From: Anaeromyxobacter terrae
Lineage (GTDB): Bacteria; Myxococcota; Myxococcia; Myxococcales; Anaeromyxobacteraceae
Direction: 5' to 3'
Length of the DNA: 64,000 bases
Assembly (NCBI RefSeq): GCF_022690685.1
Contig: NZ_JALCYY010000002.1
Span: forward strand, 124,001 to 188,000
Part shown: one piece after another, positions 54,666 through 64,000 of the stretch
Layout: the number at the start of each line of letters is the position of its first letter
Numbering within the stretch: position 1 is the first letter of the stretch
The notes under the pieces: generated by a model
Databases searched by the model: none
Told to the model about the DNA's origin: nothing
Seen by the model: only the letters and a program-made list of their open reading frames with translations
Made by a program: the position numbers and the translations under genes

Positions 54666-57600
54666 TTGGGAGGGCGGTTCATTCACATCCATAGGCTCAG
54701 CGCCAGCGCTCGTGCGCGCCTCGCTCAGATCGTACTTCTAGCCTGCATGTCTGCCGCGGCACCTTCGCGCTCTGGCGCCTCGGCGCCCTTTTGTTACGCA
54801 CAGGTATACGAGACGCGTACATGCAGAGCCGGACCCTGGTGCCTTCCCTACTTCCAGGAGTGCATGACCGTGCAGGACTTCTACTGCGCGGACGGAACAC
54901 CGGCGAGCAATCCACTGTGCGCGGGAACACTTGAGAGCGGAGCTTGCGGCGCACGTTGTGACGACCCATCCCTCGCCCCGTATGACACCTCATCGGCTTG
55001 CACTGCGCGCGGCGGCCCAGAGGTCTGCAACGGCGTCGACGACAACTACGATGGATGTATCGACGAAAAGTGCATACGCGGCTCAGGAGCGTGCAAGTGC
55101 GAAGCTTCGTGTGACAAGCCTTCCTGCAATCCGAGCCAGGTCGCCGATTGCAGCGCGAAGAGCCAGAACGCCGAGATCTGTGGCGACGGTCTAGACAACA
55201 ACTGCAACGGCTCCATCGACGAGCACTGCTCGGATGATTGCAAGGCGCAGTTCGCGGGAACAGTGACAACGCCGAGCGCTGGCTGCTGTAAGGCGAAGGC
55301 CGGAGCCGACCCCATCCTCATCGCATCAGGCGCCGCCATTACAGAGCCGTTTTCGGACTTCTCCGTCGAAGCTCTATCGAAGCTCTCCTTCTCGCGCACT
55401 TACAACAGCATCGACTACTCGTTGCTCGGGGGCCCAGCGGGGATCTTCGGGCGCGGATGGCGACACGATTGGGAGGCGACCCTTACGTGCGAGAACGACA
55501 TGTGCACGGTCGCGCGTGGAATCGTCTCAGGGTTTCAGTTCAAGCACTCTGGCGACGTTCTCTCCCTCGACGGCGCCGAGACATGGACGCTCTACCTTCC
55601 GTACACCACCACAAACGAAAAGGGTGATCAGCACAACGTTCTAGTCCGACGCCCTGGCGGTGCGTGGATACTCTTCCTCACGGATGGGCGCGAGCTCGAG
55701 TTCCGCACAGTCTGCGACGCGTGCTCCTCCTCCGAGATGGACCTACGGCTTTGCGCGCAGCCTGAGATGGGTGGCATCGCCCGGCTCACGAAGGTCGCCG
55801 ACCGTAGTGGGAGAACCGTCTCGGTCCAATACGATCGACCTGCCGGGCTATTCATCGGCCTCGAAGACCAGGTGGGTCACGTGCTCGAGCTGCGCAACTC
55901 GACGGCGTGCAGTACCGGGCTTGCTACAGAGCTCCGCTACGACGGTTCGGTCGTCGCAACGTACGTGTATCAGGGGTCAGATCTCAGCCGCTCCGTCGAT
56001 GCGGATGGAAGCGTCTTGCGTGACTATGCATACGATCCGGATGGGCGCCTACTTGCGGTGCGGAACGAGGCGGGAGATGCCGTCGCTGAGTTCTCGTACG
56101 ATGCCCTCGGACGCGCCATCGGAGTCGTGGATTCCGCTTCGAGCGTTGGCGTGAACTACGATGACCCCGCAGGAGTTGCGGTCACCGAGTACTTCCGTGG
56201 GCCCGACGGCGACACGTTTGCCACGAGCATACGCTCCCTGGATGTCGACGGCCGCGTGACGTCCGTGTCCGACGGGTGCGCGTGTGGACCCGCCCAGACG
56301 TTCGTCTGGAGCCAGGGACTGCTCGCGTGCTCGACCGATGCCCAGAGCCACGTCGACGTAAACGAATACGACGCAGTCGGGCGAACCACACGCACCGTCG
56401 CATACAAGGGGACGACATGCACGCCGCCATCTACTCTCCCCGCCGACTCGACTCAAGAACGACGGGGATACGGCATTGCGAAGCCGATTGCCCAGGCAGT
56501 CGCTCTCGATCTTGATATCCCCACAAGCGTTACGCGAAAAAGCGGTATCAATCTGCTCACATCCGCACAGCCATACACGCGTTCATTGGATTACGATCAG
56601 CTGCCCAAGTCCGACGATCCCCCTGGTTACGCTTGCACTGAAGTGGCTCTGCCAGCCGGCGGCGTCGTCTGCCGCGAGGTCGTCAGCGGATACATCTACA
56701 TTGGGTCTCAGGGCGGCGTGCTGTTCGAGCGGCACGCTACGTACTATTCGTACGACCCGCACGGGCGGGTCGTCCGGACCTACGGCCCTGTCAATCTCGA
56801 TCGACCTTCTGCAACCGATGTGACGCCCATCGAAGAACGCACTTACTGGGGAGACCAGGAATCGCTGGCGCGTCGAGGCCGCCTAAAGGAGATTAAGCGA
56901 TACGCGGCAGCCACGACCCCGCCGCTCGTGACGAGTTACGACTACGACTCGTTCGGCGTATACCGCATTGCCGCTTCAGACGGCGGGATGACCACCATTA
57001 TTCGCGACGCACGCGGTAGACCCCGCTTCGTGCTCTCCCCGGATGGCCAGCAACGCGAGACGCGCTACTACGACGGCTTGTCGCCCCGGTTGCAGGTCAA
57101 TCCGAGCGGCTCCGCGGTGAGCCTCTCGTACGACGGGAAGGGACGAGTGACGGCCTCCGAGTGGTTCGACGGAGATCCCGAGGCGGCCGGCGCGGAAGTG
57201 CACCGCGGCCGGAGCGAGCACCACGCATACGATGCTGCCGGAAATCGGATCCATTCAGAGAGGCGAGACACGCAGGGCGCGGTAACGTGGGAGCGAGATG
57301 CCATCTTCGACGTGCAGCATCGCGTCGTCCGCGAGACGAATCCTGAGTATCCGTCACTAGCTCGCGTGTGGACCTACGACTCGTCCGGGTTTCTGTCGAG
57401 CACGAGCGATGAGGAGGGACGTGAGACGCTTTTCACGCCCGACGGCGTCAACCGTGTGACCTCGGTGCGGAAAACCGGATTGGATCCCTCAGGCCTGCTA
57501 ACTTCGCTCGACGTCGCAGTCTACACGTACGCACAAAACTCCGGGACGCTTTCCTCGGTCAAGGACGGGGCGGGCGTAACCACGAAATACAAGGTCGACG

Positions 57601-59681
57601 ACTTCGGTCGAGTCGCTTACGTAACAAAGCTCAACGAGCCTCTCGGGCCCGAACAGTTTATATTTGATGCACGTGGCAATATGCTGGAGCGGCGCAACGG
57701 CAACCAGATCGGGAAGAAGTTCACCTACGACGGGCTCGATCGTGTGCTCACCAGCTACGCGTGGAAGGGCTCGGAGTCCGTCACATATTCCTACCAGTAC
57801 GACGCTCCGGGAGCGGAGGGCCGCCTCGCGAGCGTAACCGAGCCAGATCGCTCAATAGGTTTCACGTACGATGGCGGCGGCCGCATAGCTTCGGAGATGA
57901 TTCTCGAGAAGGGCGTTTCGGCGCCGCTCGTTACTAGCTACTCATACGACGCGAACGGCGCTACCTCGGAGATCACGTACCCGTCAGGGCTTCGGATTCG
58001 CTACGATCGCGATCCGAGCACGGGCGACGTGGTGAGGGTTCTGAACCTTGGCGATGGCACCGTATACGCGAACAACATCGCACATTACCCCAATGGCCCT
58101 TCGTCCGACGCAGAGCTCGGAAATGCAACGGTTGTGCGGCAGACTCTCGATCGACGATACCAGCCGGCCGCCATCTCGAGCGGCCCTGTCGCGCTCGCGT
58201 ACTCGATGAGCCCCGCTGGCGACGTCAACGGGATCGTCGACACATCGACGACGATGTCTGGTTTGCCGCGGAGCGACTCGGCCGCTTTCGCCTACGACTT
58301 TCTCGATCGGCTCTCTTCGTCGGCGGGATGGCTCTCTTACTCCTACGACGGCGCAGGCAACAGAACAGCCGAGTCGGTCGAGGGAACAGCGGCGTCCTTC
58401 ACTTACGCCACGATGTCCCGCGTCAAGGAACGGGTGGTCGCCGGGGTGCGCCGTCACGCCTTCGCATACGACAACGCAAACACGCTGGCGGCAATCGCAG
58501 AGTATGACCCGTCCGGTTCGACCATTGTACGAGCGATTTGCCTGTACCACGACGCGGCGGGACGGCTTGTGCTCTATGGGAACAAGAGTCTGTACCTAAC
58601 GCCCGGAGGAGGCGCTTGCAGCGGAGCGGGAGAAGTTACGAAGACGCTTGCACGCTTCAAATACGATTTTCGCGACCGGCGGATAGCACGCCAGGATGCG
58701 ACAGGAACTTGGGTCTACGTGGTGTCGGATTCCAACGGCAATCCACTGTCCGAGCTCAAGTTCAACGGTGATCCACAGAACCCATGGCAAAAGGTTCGCG
58801 ACTATGTGTGGCTAGACGGAAAGCCGCTTGTTCAAATCGAATACCCGGGCCCTGCCGGTTCGAGCGAGGGCTACGCGTACTACTTCCACGTGGACCACAT
58901 CGGCCTTCCACGAGCGCTGACGAATTCTGCCGGCCAGATTGTATGGGAGGCGAAGGCCAGGCCCTACGGGGACGTCGCAGAGACCACAGCCCTAGATCCT
59001 CTTTCGGGCCGCACGGTGGTGCCGAACCTGCGGCTGCCGGGGCAGTACGACGAGCGGCTGCTCGGGAGCGTCGGGCTCCAGGGGCCGTACTACAACTGGA
59101 ACAGGTGGTATCTGCCGGGGGTGGGGAGGTACCTCGAACTGGACCCAGTCGCCTTGGCGGGTGGGTTCAATGGGGGCTTTGGGCCTGAGTGGTATGGGTA
59201 CGCGAATCAGAATCCGATGCGGTGGACGGATTCGACGGGGCTGTATGCAGAAGTGTGCTGTCGTGCAGTGAAGGGTCCTTTGGGGACCTTTGGCGCCAAG
59301 CACTGCTATCTGCGCACGGGAGGTCCGAGCGGAGACACCACCAGTTACTGGGCTGAGTGGGTCAACGACGATACACCACACGTCACTGGAGACCTCCAGC
59401 CAGATTGGCCAGCCGAATGCCATCCCATCGACCCGCCGAATGACCCGCCTACGTGCGGAGACAAGACGCCGTTCGACCGCTGTCTGGAACAGACGATGAA
59501 GGACTGCGAACAGCGTCGGTACAGCATGTGGACGTTCAACTGCTGCGATTGTGTCGACTACGCGGTAAAGATGTGCGGCGGAAGCTACTCGGGGCCATGG
59601 CCGAACAACCTCGGGTTTTCTCCCGGATATCAACGGCTACCCGGCTACGAACACTTGGGGAGCTGCCAATGCGGACCATGA
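54666..59681 (+). CDS. RHS-repeat toxin-delivery protein with Cys-rich variable tip
   Basis: 1671 aa. Residues 1-35 look like a signal peptide with a possible lipobox (IVLLAC). The next 200 residues are Cys-rich with two putative metal-binding (MopE-type) motifs, CNGVDDNYDGCIDE near 120 and CGDGLDNNCNGSIDE near 171. From about 225 comes a DUF6531 start (ADPILIASGAAITEPFSDF), then many YD repeats, ending with the RHS core (PGVGRYLELDPVALAGG, about 1487). Residues 1526-1671 are a distinct tip with KHCYLR (His1546) and FNCCDCVDYAV (Cys1626), compatible with a permuted papain-like hydrolase. The TTG start at 54666 is uncertain. Base and codon use are unlike the flanks, suggesting transfer. The next gene overlaps the stop. 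Confidence 0.88.
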   Translation: MGGRFIHIHRLSASARARLAQIVLLACMSAAAPSRSGASAPFCYAQVYETRTCRAGPWCLPYFQECMTVQDFYCADGTPASNPLCAGTLESGACGARCDDPSLAPYDTSSACTARGGPEVCNGVDDNYDGCIDEKCIRGSGACKCEASCDKPSCNPSQVADCSAKSQNAEICGDGLDNNCNGSIDEHCSDDCKAQFAGTVTTPSAGCCKAKAGADPILIASGAAITEPFSDFSVEALSKLSFSRTYNSIDYSLLGGPAGIFGRGWRHDWEATLTCENDMCTVARGIVSGFQFKHSGDVLSLDGAETWTLYLPYTTTNEKGDQHNVLVRRPGGAWILFLTDGRELEFRTVCDACSSSEMDLRLCAQPEMGGIARLTKVADRSGRTVSVQYDRPAGLFIGLEDQVGHVLELRNSTACSTGLATELRYDGSVVATYVYQGSDLSRSVDADGSVLRDYAYDPDGRLLAVRNEAGDAVAEFSYDALGRAIGVVDSASSVGVNYDDPAGVAVTEYFRGPDGDTFATSIRSLDVDGRVTSVSDGCACGPAQTFVWSQGLLACSTDAQSHVDVNEYDAVGRTTRTVAYKGTTCTPPSTLPADSTQERRGYGIAKPIAQAVALDLDIPTSVTRKSGINLLTSAQPYTRSLDYDQLPKSDDPPGYACTEVALPAGGVVCREVVSGYIYIGSQGGVLFERHATYYSYDPHGRVVRTYGPVNLDRPSATDVTPIEERTYWGDQESLARRGRLKEIKRYAAATTPPLVTSYDYDSFGVYRIAASDGGMTTIIRDARGRPRFVLSPDGQQRETRYYDGLSPRLQVNPSGSAVSLSYDGKGRVTASEWFDGDPEAAGAEVHRGRSEHHAYDAAGNRIHSERRDTQGAVTWERDAIFDVQHRVVRETNPEYPSLARVWTYDSSGFLSSTSDEEGRETLFTPDGVNRVTSVRKTGLDPSGLLTSLDVAVYTYAQNSGTLSSVKDGAGVTTKYKVDDFGRVAYVTKLNEPLGPEQFIFDARGNMLERRNGNQIGKKFTYDGLDRVLTSYAWKGSESVTYSYQYDAPGAEGRLASVTEPDRSIGFTYDGGGRIASEMILEKGVSAPLVTSYSYDANGATSEITYPSGLRIRYDRDPSTGDVVRVLNLGDGTVYANNIAHYPNGPSSDAELGNATVVRQTLDRRYQPAAISSGPVALAYSMSPAGDVNGIVDTSTTMSGLPRSDSAAFAYDFLDRLSSSAGWLSYSYDGAGNRTAESVEGTAASFTYATMSRVKERVVAGVRRHAFAYDNANTLAAIAEYDPSGSTIVRAICLYHDAAGRLVLYGNKSLYLTPGGGACSGAGEVTKTLARFKYDFRDRRIARQDATGTWVYVVSDSNGNPLSELKFNGDPQNPWQKVRDYVWLDGKPLVQIEYPGPAGSSEGYAYYFHVDHIGLPRALTNSAGQIVWEAKARPYGDVAETTALDPLSGRTVVPNLRLPGQYDERLLGSVGLQGPYYNWNRWYLPGVGRYLELDPVALAGGFNGGFGPEWYGYANQNPMRWTDSTGLYAEVCCRAVKGPLGTFGAKHCYLRTGGPSGDTTSYWAEWVNDDTPHVTGDLQPDWPAECHPIDPPNDPPTCGDKTPFDRCLEQTMKDCEQRRYSMWTFNCCDCVDYAVKMCGGSYSGPWPNNLGFSPGYQRLPGYEHLGSCQCGP
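59023..59089 (+). repeat. 67-bp direct repeat, copy 1 (inside RHS core)
   Basis: Identical over 67 bases to 60511-60577. It encodes the RHS core stretch NLRLPGQYDERLLGSVGLQG and runs on with a few mismatches for another 60 bases. Confidence 0.95.
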
Positions 59682-60112
59682 TTCGGCAGGTCATCTCGAA
59701 GGCCGCCAAGGTTGGTGTCCCACGCCTCCTCATCGGGGTCGTGGCCATAATCCTGTTCTCGCCTGCGGGTTCTGGAGTGCAAGGCTTCACGGCAAGGGCG
59801 GGCGCGCTCGGGCCGGTGCTCGCCATCGTTCTTGATATCGTTGTCCTCGCTATCGCCTGTTGGGCGTTCTCGTCGGCGTCTGTAGCGGCTCTTGCTGGGT
59901 GCGCTTCGATACTCCCCCTCCTGTTGTGGCTCGGTACTCCGGAGTCAGGCCCAGGAGCGCAACTAGTTGCCACCTACAAGTTCGTACTAGTTGCTCTCGT
60001 CGGTTGGCTCGGGTTCATGACACCGGGTAGTCGGCGCCTGCGATGGGCGGCTGCCCTCGTTCCGTCGGTGCTGGCATGCACGATGACGCTGCTGCTTTTC
60101 GTGCCGATGTAG
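59678..60112 (+). CDS. Small four-helix membrane protein, candidate immunity protein 1
   Basis: 144 aa from ATG 59678, which overlaps the RHS stop as ATGA, or 147 aa from ATG 59669. Four hydrophobic segments: LLIGVVAIILFSPAGSG, GPVLAIVLDIVVLAIACWAF, SASVAALAGCASILPLLLWL and LVALVGWLGFMTPGS, with a last segment near the C-terminus. No family recognised. Its place directly behind an RHS variable tip and its strict coupling suggest the immunity protein for that tip, acting in the inner membrane. Inference from context only. Confidence 0.72.
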   Translation: MIRQVISKAAKVGVPRLLIGVVAIILFSPAGSGVQGFTARAGALGPVLAIVLDIVVLAIACWAFSSASVAALAGCASILPLLLWLGTPESGPGAQLVATYKFVLVALVGWLGFMTPGSRRLRWAAALVPSVLACTMTLLLFVPM

Positions 60113-60291
60113 AACGAGGGCCGCCGAGGCCATCGACGCCGTCTTGCGAGCGCATCCTGAATGAGTGCGGGGCAGTGGCGCCGGGGCGGCTGACCTGCCC
60201 CCGACTCTAGATGGCTAGTTTCGTGAGCCCGGTGATACTTGACCTCCCCCCAGATCCTGGACAGCAACTCACTTCAGGGACCTTCACTGAG

Positions 60292-61004
60292 GGCATGAGT
60301 CTCCTGACCTTGTTGGCGAACAGATCGAGTACCCGGGGCCGGCGGGCGGTACCGACGGCTACACGTATTACCCCCACGTGGACCACGTTGGCCTGCCGCG
60401 CGCGATGACCAACTCGAGCGGACAGCTCGTGTGGAACACGTACCCGAAGCCGTTTGGCGACATCTCGGAGAAGACGTCGGTTGATCCGATCTCCGGGCGG
60501 ACAGTGGTGACGAACCTGCGGCTGCCGGGGCAGTACGACGAGCGGCTGCTCGGGAGCGTCGGGCTCCAGGGGCCGTATTACAACTGGAATAGGTGGTACC
60601 TGCCGGGGGTGGGGCGGTATCTAGAGTTGGATCCCGTTGCGCTCGATGGTTTGAGTAACGGTGAGTATGTTCCGGAGTGGTATACGTACGCGGGCGGCAA
60701 TCCCTTGAGATACTTCGACTCCACTGGCCTGGACCGCTACCTTCCGTGCCAGAATCCAGACTGGGGCCCCATTCAGAAGAAGGTTTGCAGGAAGGTAGTC
60801 AACTGGGCGTGCAAGAAGGGGGTGATGGGGGCGCAGATATGCTGTGAGGCCGATAGAGAGACCTGTTACGAAAGCGCAGGGGACGACACGGCCAAGCAGG
60901 CAGCGTGTGACGTCACGGCGCCTATCTGCAAGAGCATGGGCGGCAAGGATGACCTCAAGCCGCCGGGCGGCGAAATGCCAAAGAGAAACTGCGAGGAGAA
61001 CTGA
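60292..61004 (+). pseudogene. Orphan RHS tip: core fragment plus a second variable domain
   Basis: An in-frame TGA at 60289-60291 opens a frame with no upstream RHS body. Homology to the main RHS gene starts near 60320 (EQIEYPGPAG versus QIEYPGPAG in the main copy), runs through the core (VDHVGLPRAMTNSSGQLVW, GVGRYLELDPVALDG) and ends at the DSTGL-like border. Then a different Cys-rich tip follows: RYLPCQNPDWGPIQKKVCRK, ICCEADRETCYESAG, APICKSMGG. A GTG at 60378 could start translation but a silent cassette is more likely. Such orphan tips can be swapped onto the RHS body by recombination through the core repeat. Confidence 0.85.
60511..60577 (+). repeat. 67-bp direct repeat, copy 2 (inside orphan RHS tip)
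   Basis: Identical over 67 bases to 59023-59089; recombination between the copies would delete the first tip and its partner and place the orphan tip on the RHS body. Confidence 0.95.
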
Positions 61005-61005
61005 C

Positions 61006-61515
61006 GTGCGCCGATTCGCCGTCATATCGGGGTTGCTTGCTGTGTTTATCCTGGGCGTTGTAGTGGGCGCGGGGATCTTCTCCGTTCTTTCATCGCGTGC
61101 GAGCCGGCTGTTCGTCTCAATGACACGTTTTGGGTTCGAGTCGGAGCAGGCGGACCGCCTACGTGCCGCGCTTAGCGCCGGAAACCTCGACCGGGCTCTC
61201 GTTCACGCTTCGTGCGCATTGGAGGGCGGCTCGGGGCTGCTCGCGTTCGACCCCGACAAGTCAGTCTGGGGTCCATCATTCCCAGTGTTCGGAGCGTTCG
61301 TGACAGGCTCTACCCGATTCGGAGCCACTGATGAAAGGCAGTACTTGGCAAGAATGCACGCACGGCTCGGGGTGGTTCTCGAACGACGTGGCAATGAGAA
61401 CGAGGCACGCATCGAGTACAAGAAGGCCGTTGAAATCAGCGGTGCGCACGATGAGGCATGGTGGAGGCGCGTCGCCCTCGGGAGCCTTGGCGAACAGGCG
61501 TCGTCGGGTCAGTGA
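61006..61515 (+). CDS. Membrane-anchored TPR-like protein, candidate immunity protein 2
   Basis: 169 aa from GTG 61006, one base after the orphan-tip stop. A single N-terminal membrane helix (FAVISGLLAVFILGVVVGAG-IF) precedes about 145 residues likely outside the cytoplasm. The C-terminal half, HARLGVVLERRGNENEARIE-YKKAVEISGAHDEAWWRRVA, reads like one to two TPR units. No specific family. Its place behind the orphan tip mirrors that of the four-helix protein behind the main tip, so I infer immunity for tip 2. Confidence 0.7.
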   Translation: MRRFAVISGLLAVFILGVVVGAGIFSVLSSRASRLFVSMTRFGFESEQADRLRAALSAGNLDRALVHASCALEGGSGLLAFDPDKSVWGPSFPVFGAFVTGSTRFGATDERQYLARMHARLGVVLERRGNENEARIEYKKAVEISGAHDEAWWRRVALGSLGEQASSGQ

Positions 61516-61948
61516 CCAATGTCGAACTTCCGGTGCTCCGCGACGCCATGGCCGATGCAGCATCAGAATCCGTAGGGTCGCGAACGACGCCGTGGAGCCG
61601 CGGTTGAGGGGGACGAGGGGACGACGGGTCCGAAGTCGGCTAGCTTCGCGTGGCGCGCCGGCCGTTCCGCTCGCGTCCACCGTAGGAAGCGTCCGTGAAC
61701 GCGCCTCCTCTCGCTCGTCGCGGCGTCCCGCGCCGCCCGCCCGGCGCTTTCGGCCTCATGGGCTTGAGGTGAAGTAGAATCGTTGACCTGGTCAGGTCTG
61801 TCCGCAGTGCTGCGGTCTTTGCTGGGAATATTGGTGGCGCGGGAGCGGTGGTTCTGCTTCTTCGGCGGGTTTCGGTCGTCGGTGGGAGGCGGTAACCGGC
61901 CGGGAATGGTCGCGTTGACGTAGGTGCCCCGCGGCGACTTGTCAGCGC
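61516..61948. other. Right flank of the RHS locus, no gene
   Basis: 433 bases between the last RHS-associated gene and the stop of the leftward thioredoxin-domain gene. A small perfect stem CCGCA-GTGC-TGCGG lies at 61802-61815. GC rises again from about 61570. No integrase, IS end or tRNA fragment recognised. Confidence 0.4.
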
Positions 61949-64000
61949 TCAGCGGTAGTGGCGGACGGGCGCGATCTGCGAGGCGAGCTTCTCGGGCGCG
62001 ATCGCCGGGAGCCGGCACTGGCCGCGCTCGCAGACGTAGGCGGTCGGCCGGCCTCCGAGGGCCACCTTCTCCGCCGCGACCGGGGCGACGCGCCCGAGCC
62101 GATCGATCGCCGCGCCCTCGGCCGCCCCCGCGATCGCGCGGTTCGGGAGGAAGCTCCGCCTGAGCACGGACAGGAACGGCTCCGGCGCGCTCTCGCCCTC
62201 GGGCCAGACGAGCACCACCTCGCGCGCGACGTCGGTCGCGAAGTCGACGGCGAGGAGCAGCTCGGTGAAGGAAGCCGGATGCTCCTCGAGCGCGCGCGCG
62301 TAGTGGCGGAGCGCGCGCTCGGCGCGGACGCGCCAGCGGTCGTCGGTGGTGAACGCCGAGAGGCGGAGCGCGTTCACGAGCGCGACCGACGCGCCCGAGG
62401 GCTCGGCGCCGTCGTGGGTGGGCTTCTCGCGCGCGAGGAGCCGCTCGTGATCCGCCGCGGACCCGAACCAGGCGCCGCCCTCCGGATCGCCGAAGAGCGC
62501 CTCGAGCCGCTCCGACAGCGCGACCGCCGCCTCGAGCCAGCGCGGGTCGAAGGTCGCCTCGTAGAGATCGAGCAGCCCCTGCGCGAGGAAGGCGTGGTCG
62601 TCGAGGAAGGCCGGCACGCCGGCGGCCCCGTCGAGCCAGGCGCGGCGCAGCCGGCCGTCGACGACCATCCGCCCGAGCACGAACTCGGCCGCGCGGGCCG
62701 CGGCCGAGACGTACCGCTCCTCGCCGAGGACGCGCCCGCCGAAGGCGAGCGCCGAGACGGCGAGGCCGTTCCAGCCCGCGAGGATCTTCTCGTCGCGCAG
62801 CGGCCGCGGGCGCGCCTCGCGCGCCGCGTACAGCGCCGCGCGCTGCGGCGCGAGCGCCTCCCACGCGTCCTCGTCCGGCGCGGGCACGTGGAGGATGTTC
62901 CGGCCCTCGAAGTTCCCCTGCTCGGTCGCGCCGTGGAAGCGCATGAACCGCTCGGCGTCGGCGCCGAGGCGCTCGCGGAGCTCCGCCGCGCTCCAGACGA
63001 AGAAGCGTCCCTCCTCGCCCTCGGAGTCGGCGTCGGTGGCGGAGTAGAGCGCCCCCTCGGGCGAGGTCATCTCGCGCCCGAGGTAGTCGAGCGTCTGGCG
63101 CACGACGCGCGCGAAGTCTCGCCGCCCCGTGACCTGGAACGCCTCGGCGTAGGCGACCGCGAGGAGCGCGTTGTCGTACAGCATCTTCTCGAAGTGGGGG
63201 ACGAGCCAGGCGGTGTCGGTGGAGTAGCGGTGGAACCCGCCGCCCACCTGATCGTGCAGGCCGCCGGCGGCCATCTTCTCCAGCGTGAGGGTCGCCATCC
63301 GGAGCGCCTCCGGATCGCGCGCCCGGCGGTGGTAGCGGAGGAGGAACCGTACCGGCAGGCTCGACGGGAACTTCGGCGCGCGGCGCAGCCCGCCGTTCGC
63401 CGGGTCGAACGCCTCGCGGAACCCGCGGAACGCCGCCTCGAGCACCTCCGGCCCCGGCGCGTCGGGCGCGGGCGCGCCGTGCGGCGCGAGCGCCGCGCGG
63501 ACCGCGTCCACGAGCGAGCTCGTGGCGGCCTTCACGCGCCCGGCGTCCCGCGCGTACAGCTCGGCGATCTCGCCCAGGAGGGAGAGGAACCCGCGGCCCG
63601 CGCCGCGATCGCCGTCGCGGGCCGGGAAGTACGTCCCGCCGAAGAACGGCTCCCGCTCCGGCGTGAGCCACACGCTCATCGGCCACCCGCCGCTGCCGGT
63701 GAGGAGCTGCACCGCGGTCATGTACAGCCCGTCCACGTCGGGCCGCTCCTCGCGGTCCACCTTGATCGGCACGTACCGCTCGTTGAGGACGCGCGCGATC
63801 TCCTCGTCCTCGAACGACTCACCCTCCATCACGTGGCACCAGTGACAGGTCGAGTAGCCGACGGAGAGGAACACCGGGCGGCCGGTGCGACGGGCGTCCT
63901 CGAAGGCCTCCTCGCCCCACGGCCGCCAGCTCACCGGGTTGTGGGCGTGCTGGAGGAGGTAGGGGCTCTTCTCGAGGATGAGACGGTTCGTGAACCGAGG
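61949..64000 (-). CDS. Thioredoxin-domain protein of the DUF255/YyaL (SPATA20) family, 5' end outside the window
   Basis: The frame is open to the last base; the read-through [19 protein letters not shown] at the window edge is the classic N-terminus of this family, so the real ATG lies a few codons beyond. Visible are 683 residues. The thioredoxin-like part carries [20 protein letters not shown] (CxxC), [19 protein letters not shown] and [13 protein letters not shown]; the rest is an alpha/alpha-barrel glycosidase-like domain ([37 protein letters not shown]). Function is unproven: redox chaperone and sugar-binding roles have been proposed. The gene at 63934 would be a truncated start. Confidence 0.93.
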   Translation of the reverse strand, partial: PRFTNRLILEKSPYLLQHAHNPVSWRPWGEEAFEDARRTGRPVFLSVGYSTCHWCHVMEGESFEDEEIARVLNERYVPIKVDREERPDVDGLYMTAVQLLTGSGGWPMSVWLTPEREPFFGGTYFPARDGDRGAGRGFLSLLGEIAELYARDAGRVKAATSSLVDAVRAALAPHGAPAPDAPGPEVLEAAFRGFREAFDPANGGLRRAPKFPSSLPVRFLLRYHRRARDPEALRMATLTLEKMAAGGLHDQVGGGFHRYSTDTAWLVPHFEKMLYDNALLAVAYAEAFQVTGRRDFARVVRQTLDYLGREMTSPEGALYSATDADSEGEEGRFFVWSAAELRERLGADAERFMRFHGATEQGNFEGRNILHVPAPDEDAWEALAPQRAALYAAREARPRPLRDEKILAGWNGLAVSALAFGGRVLGEERYVSAAARAAEFVLGRMVVDGRLRRAWLDGAAGVPAFLDDHAFLAQGLLDLYEATFDPRWLEAAVALSERLEALFGDPEGGAWFGSAADHERLLAREKPTHDGAEPSGASVALVNALRLSAFTTDDRWRVRAERALRHYARALEEHPASFTELLLAVDFATDVAREVVLVWPEGESAPEPFLSVLRRSFLPNRAIAGAAEGAAIDRLGRVAPVAAEKVALGGRPTAYVCERGQCRLPAIAPEKLASQIAPVRHYR

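Overview
The window is a very GC-rich bacterial chromosome segment with dense genes, GC-rich third codon positions, frequent GTG starts, many overlapping stop/start pairs, NtrC-type two-component genes, a futalosine-pathway menaquinone gene, Cys-rich metal-binding motifs of the MopE type and an RHS locus. This fits a myxobacterium (Myxococcota), most likely Anaeromyxobacter-like. That is an inference from gene style; no rRNA or tRNA gene was found. About 50 protein genes are supported.

Layout. 1-3.5 kb: a lytic transglycosylase, a small membrane protein and a secreted DUF4091 protein broken by one frameshift. 3.8-7.2 kb: a leftward ABC-2 exporter (ATPase, permease) coupled to a secreted dienelactone hydrolase, then mqnD. 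7.3-10.5 kb: a TPR/beta-barrel gene with an odd poly-G stretch, an Ala-rich secreted protein and a divergent periplasmic protein; between the last two lies a symmetric GTAC array. 10.7-17.7 kb: DUF190-CBS fusion, YebC, an ArsR/SRPBCC pair with an obvious 28-bp operator, methyltransferase, hemerythrin, FAD oxidoreductase and cupin. 17.7-24.4 kb: a giant FG-GAP lipoprotein divergent from an S9 prolyl oligopeptidase, then a TauE/SafE permease. 25.4-30.4 kb: a complete branched-chain amino-acid ABC operon in which LivM and LivG are one polypeptide. 30.4-38.6 kb: a receiver protein, an NHL/CARDB surface protein, a di-iron MBL-fold protein, SenA and SenB (selenoneine biosynthesis) overlapping by 13 bp, an SQR-like flavoprotein and a small ABM-like protein. 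38.8-45.5 kb: hybrid kinase, CstA, LysR, CBS pair, TatA-like protein and GDPD. 45.5-46.1 kb: a G-rich and hexanucleotide satellite without a gene. 46.2-54.2 kb: a beta-barrel protein, an Asr-like Lys/Ala-rich protein, a sensor kinase/sigma-54 activator pair, cytochrome bd (CIO type) and a low-specificity threonine aldolase.

54.2-61.9 kb is the clearest accessory region: lower GC, different codon use, a 1671-aa RHS protein with a variable Cys-rich tip, a small membrane protein overlapping its stop, then an orphan RHS tip (core fragment plus a different tip) and another small membrane protein. This looks like a polymorphic toxin locus carrying one active and one displaced tip/immunity cassette. 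The window ends inside a leftward DUF255/YyaL thioredoxin-domain gene whose start lies outside.

The most interesting items are the senAB pair outside its better-known hosts, the RHS cassette array with a predicted permuted papain-like tip, the hexanucleotide satellite, the DUF190-4xCBS fusion and the LivM-LivG fusion.
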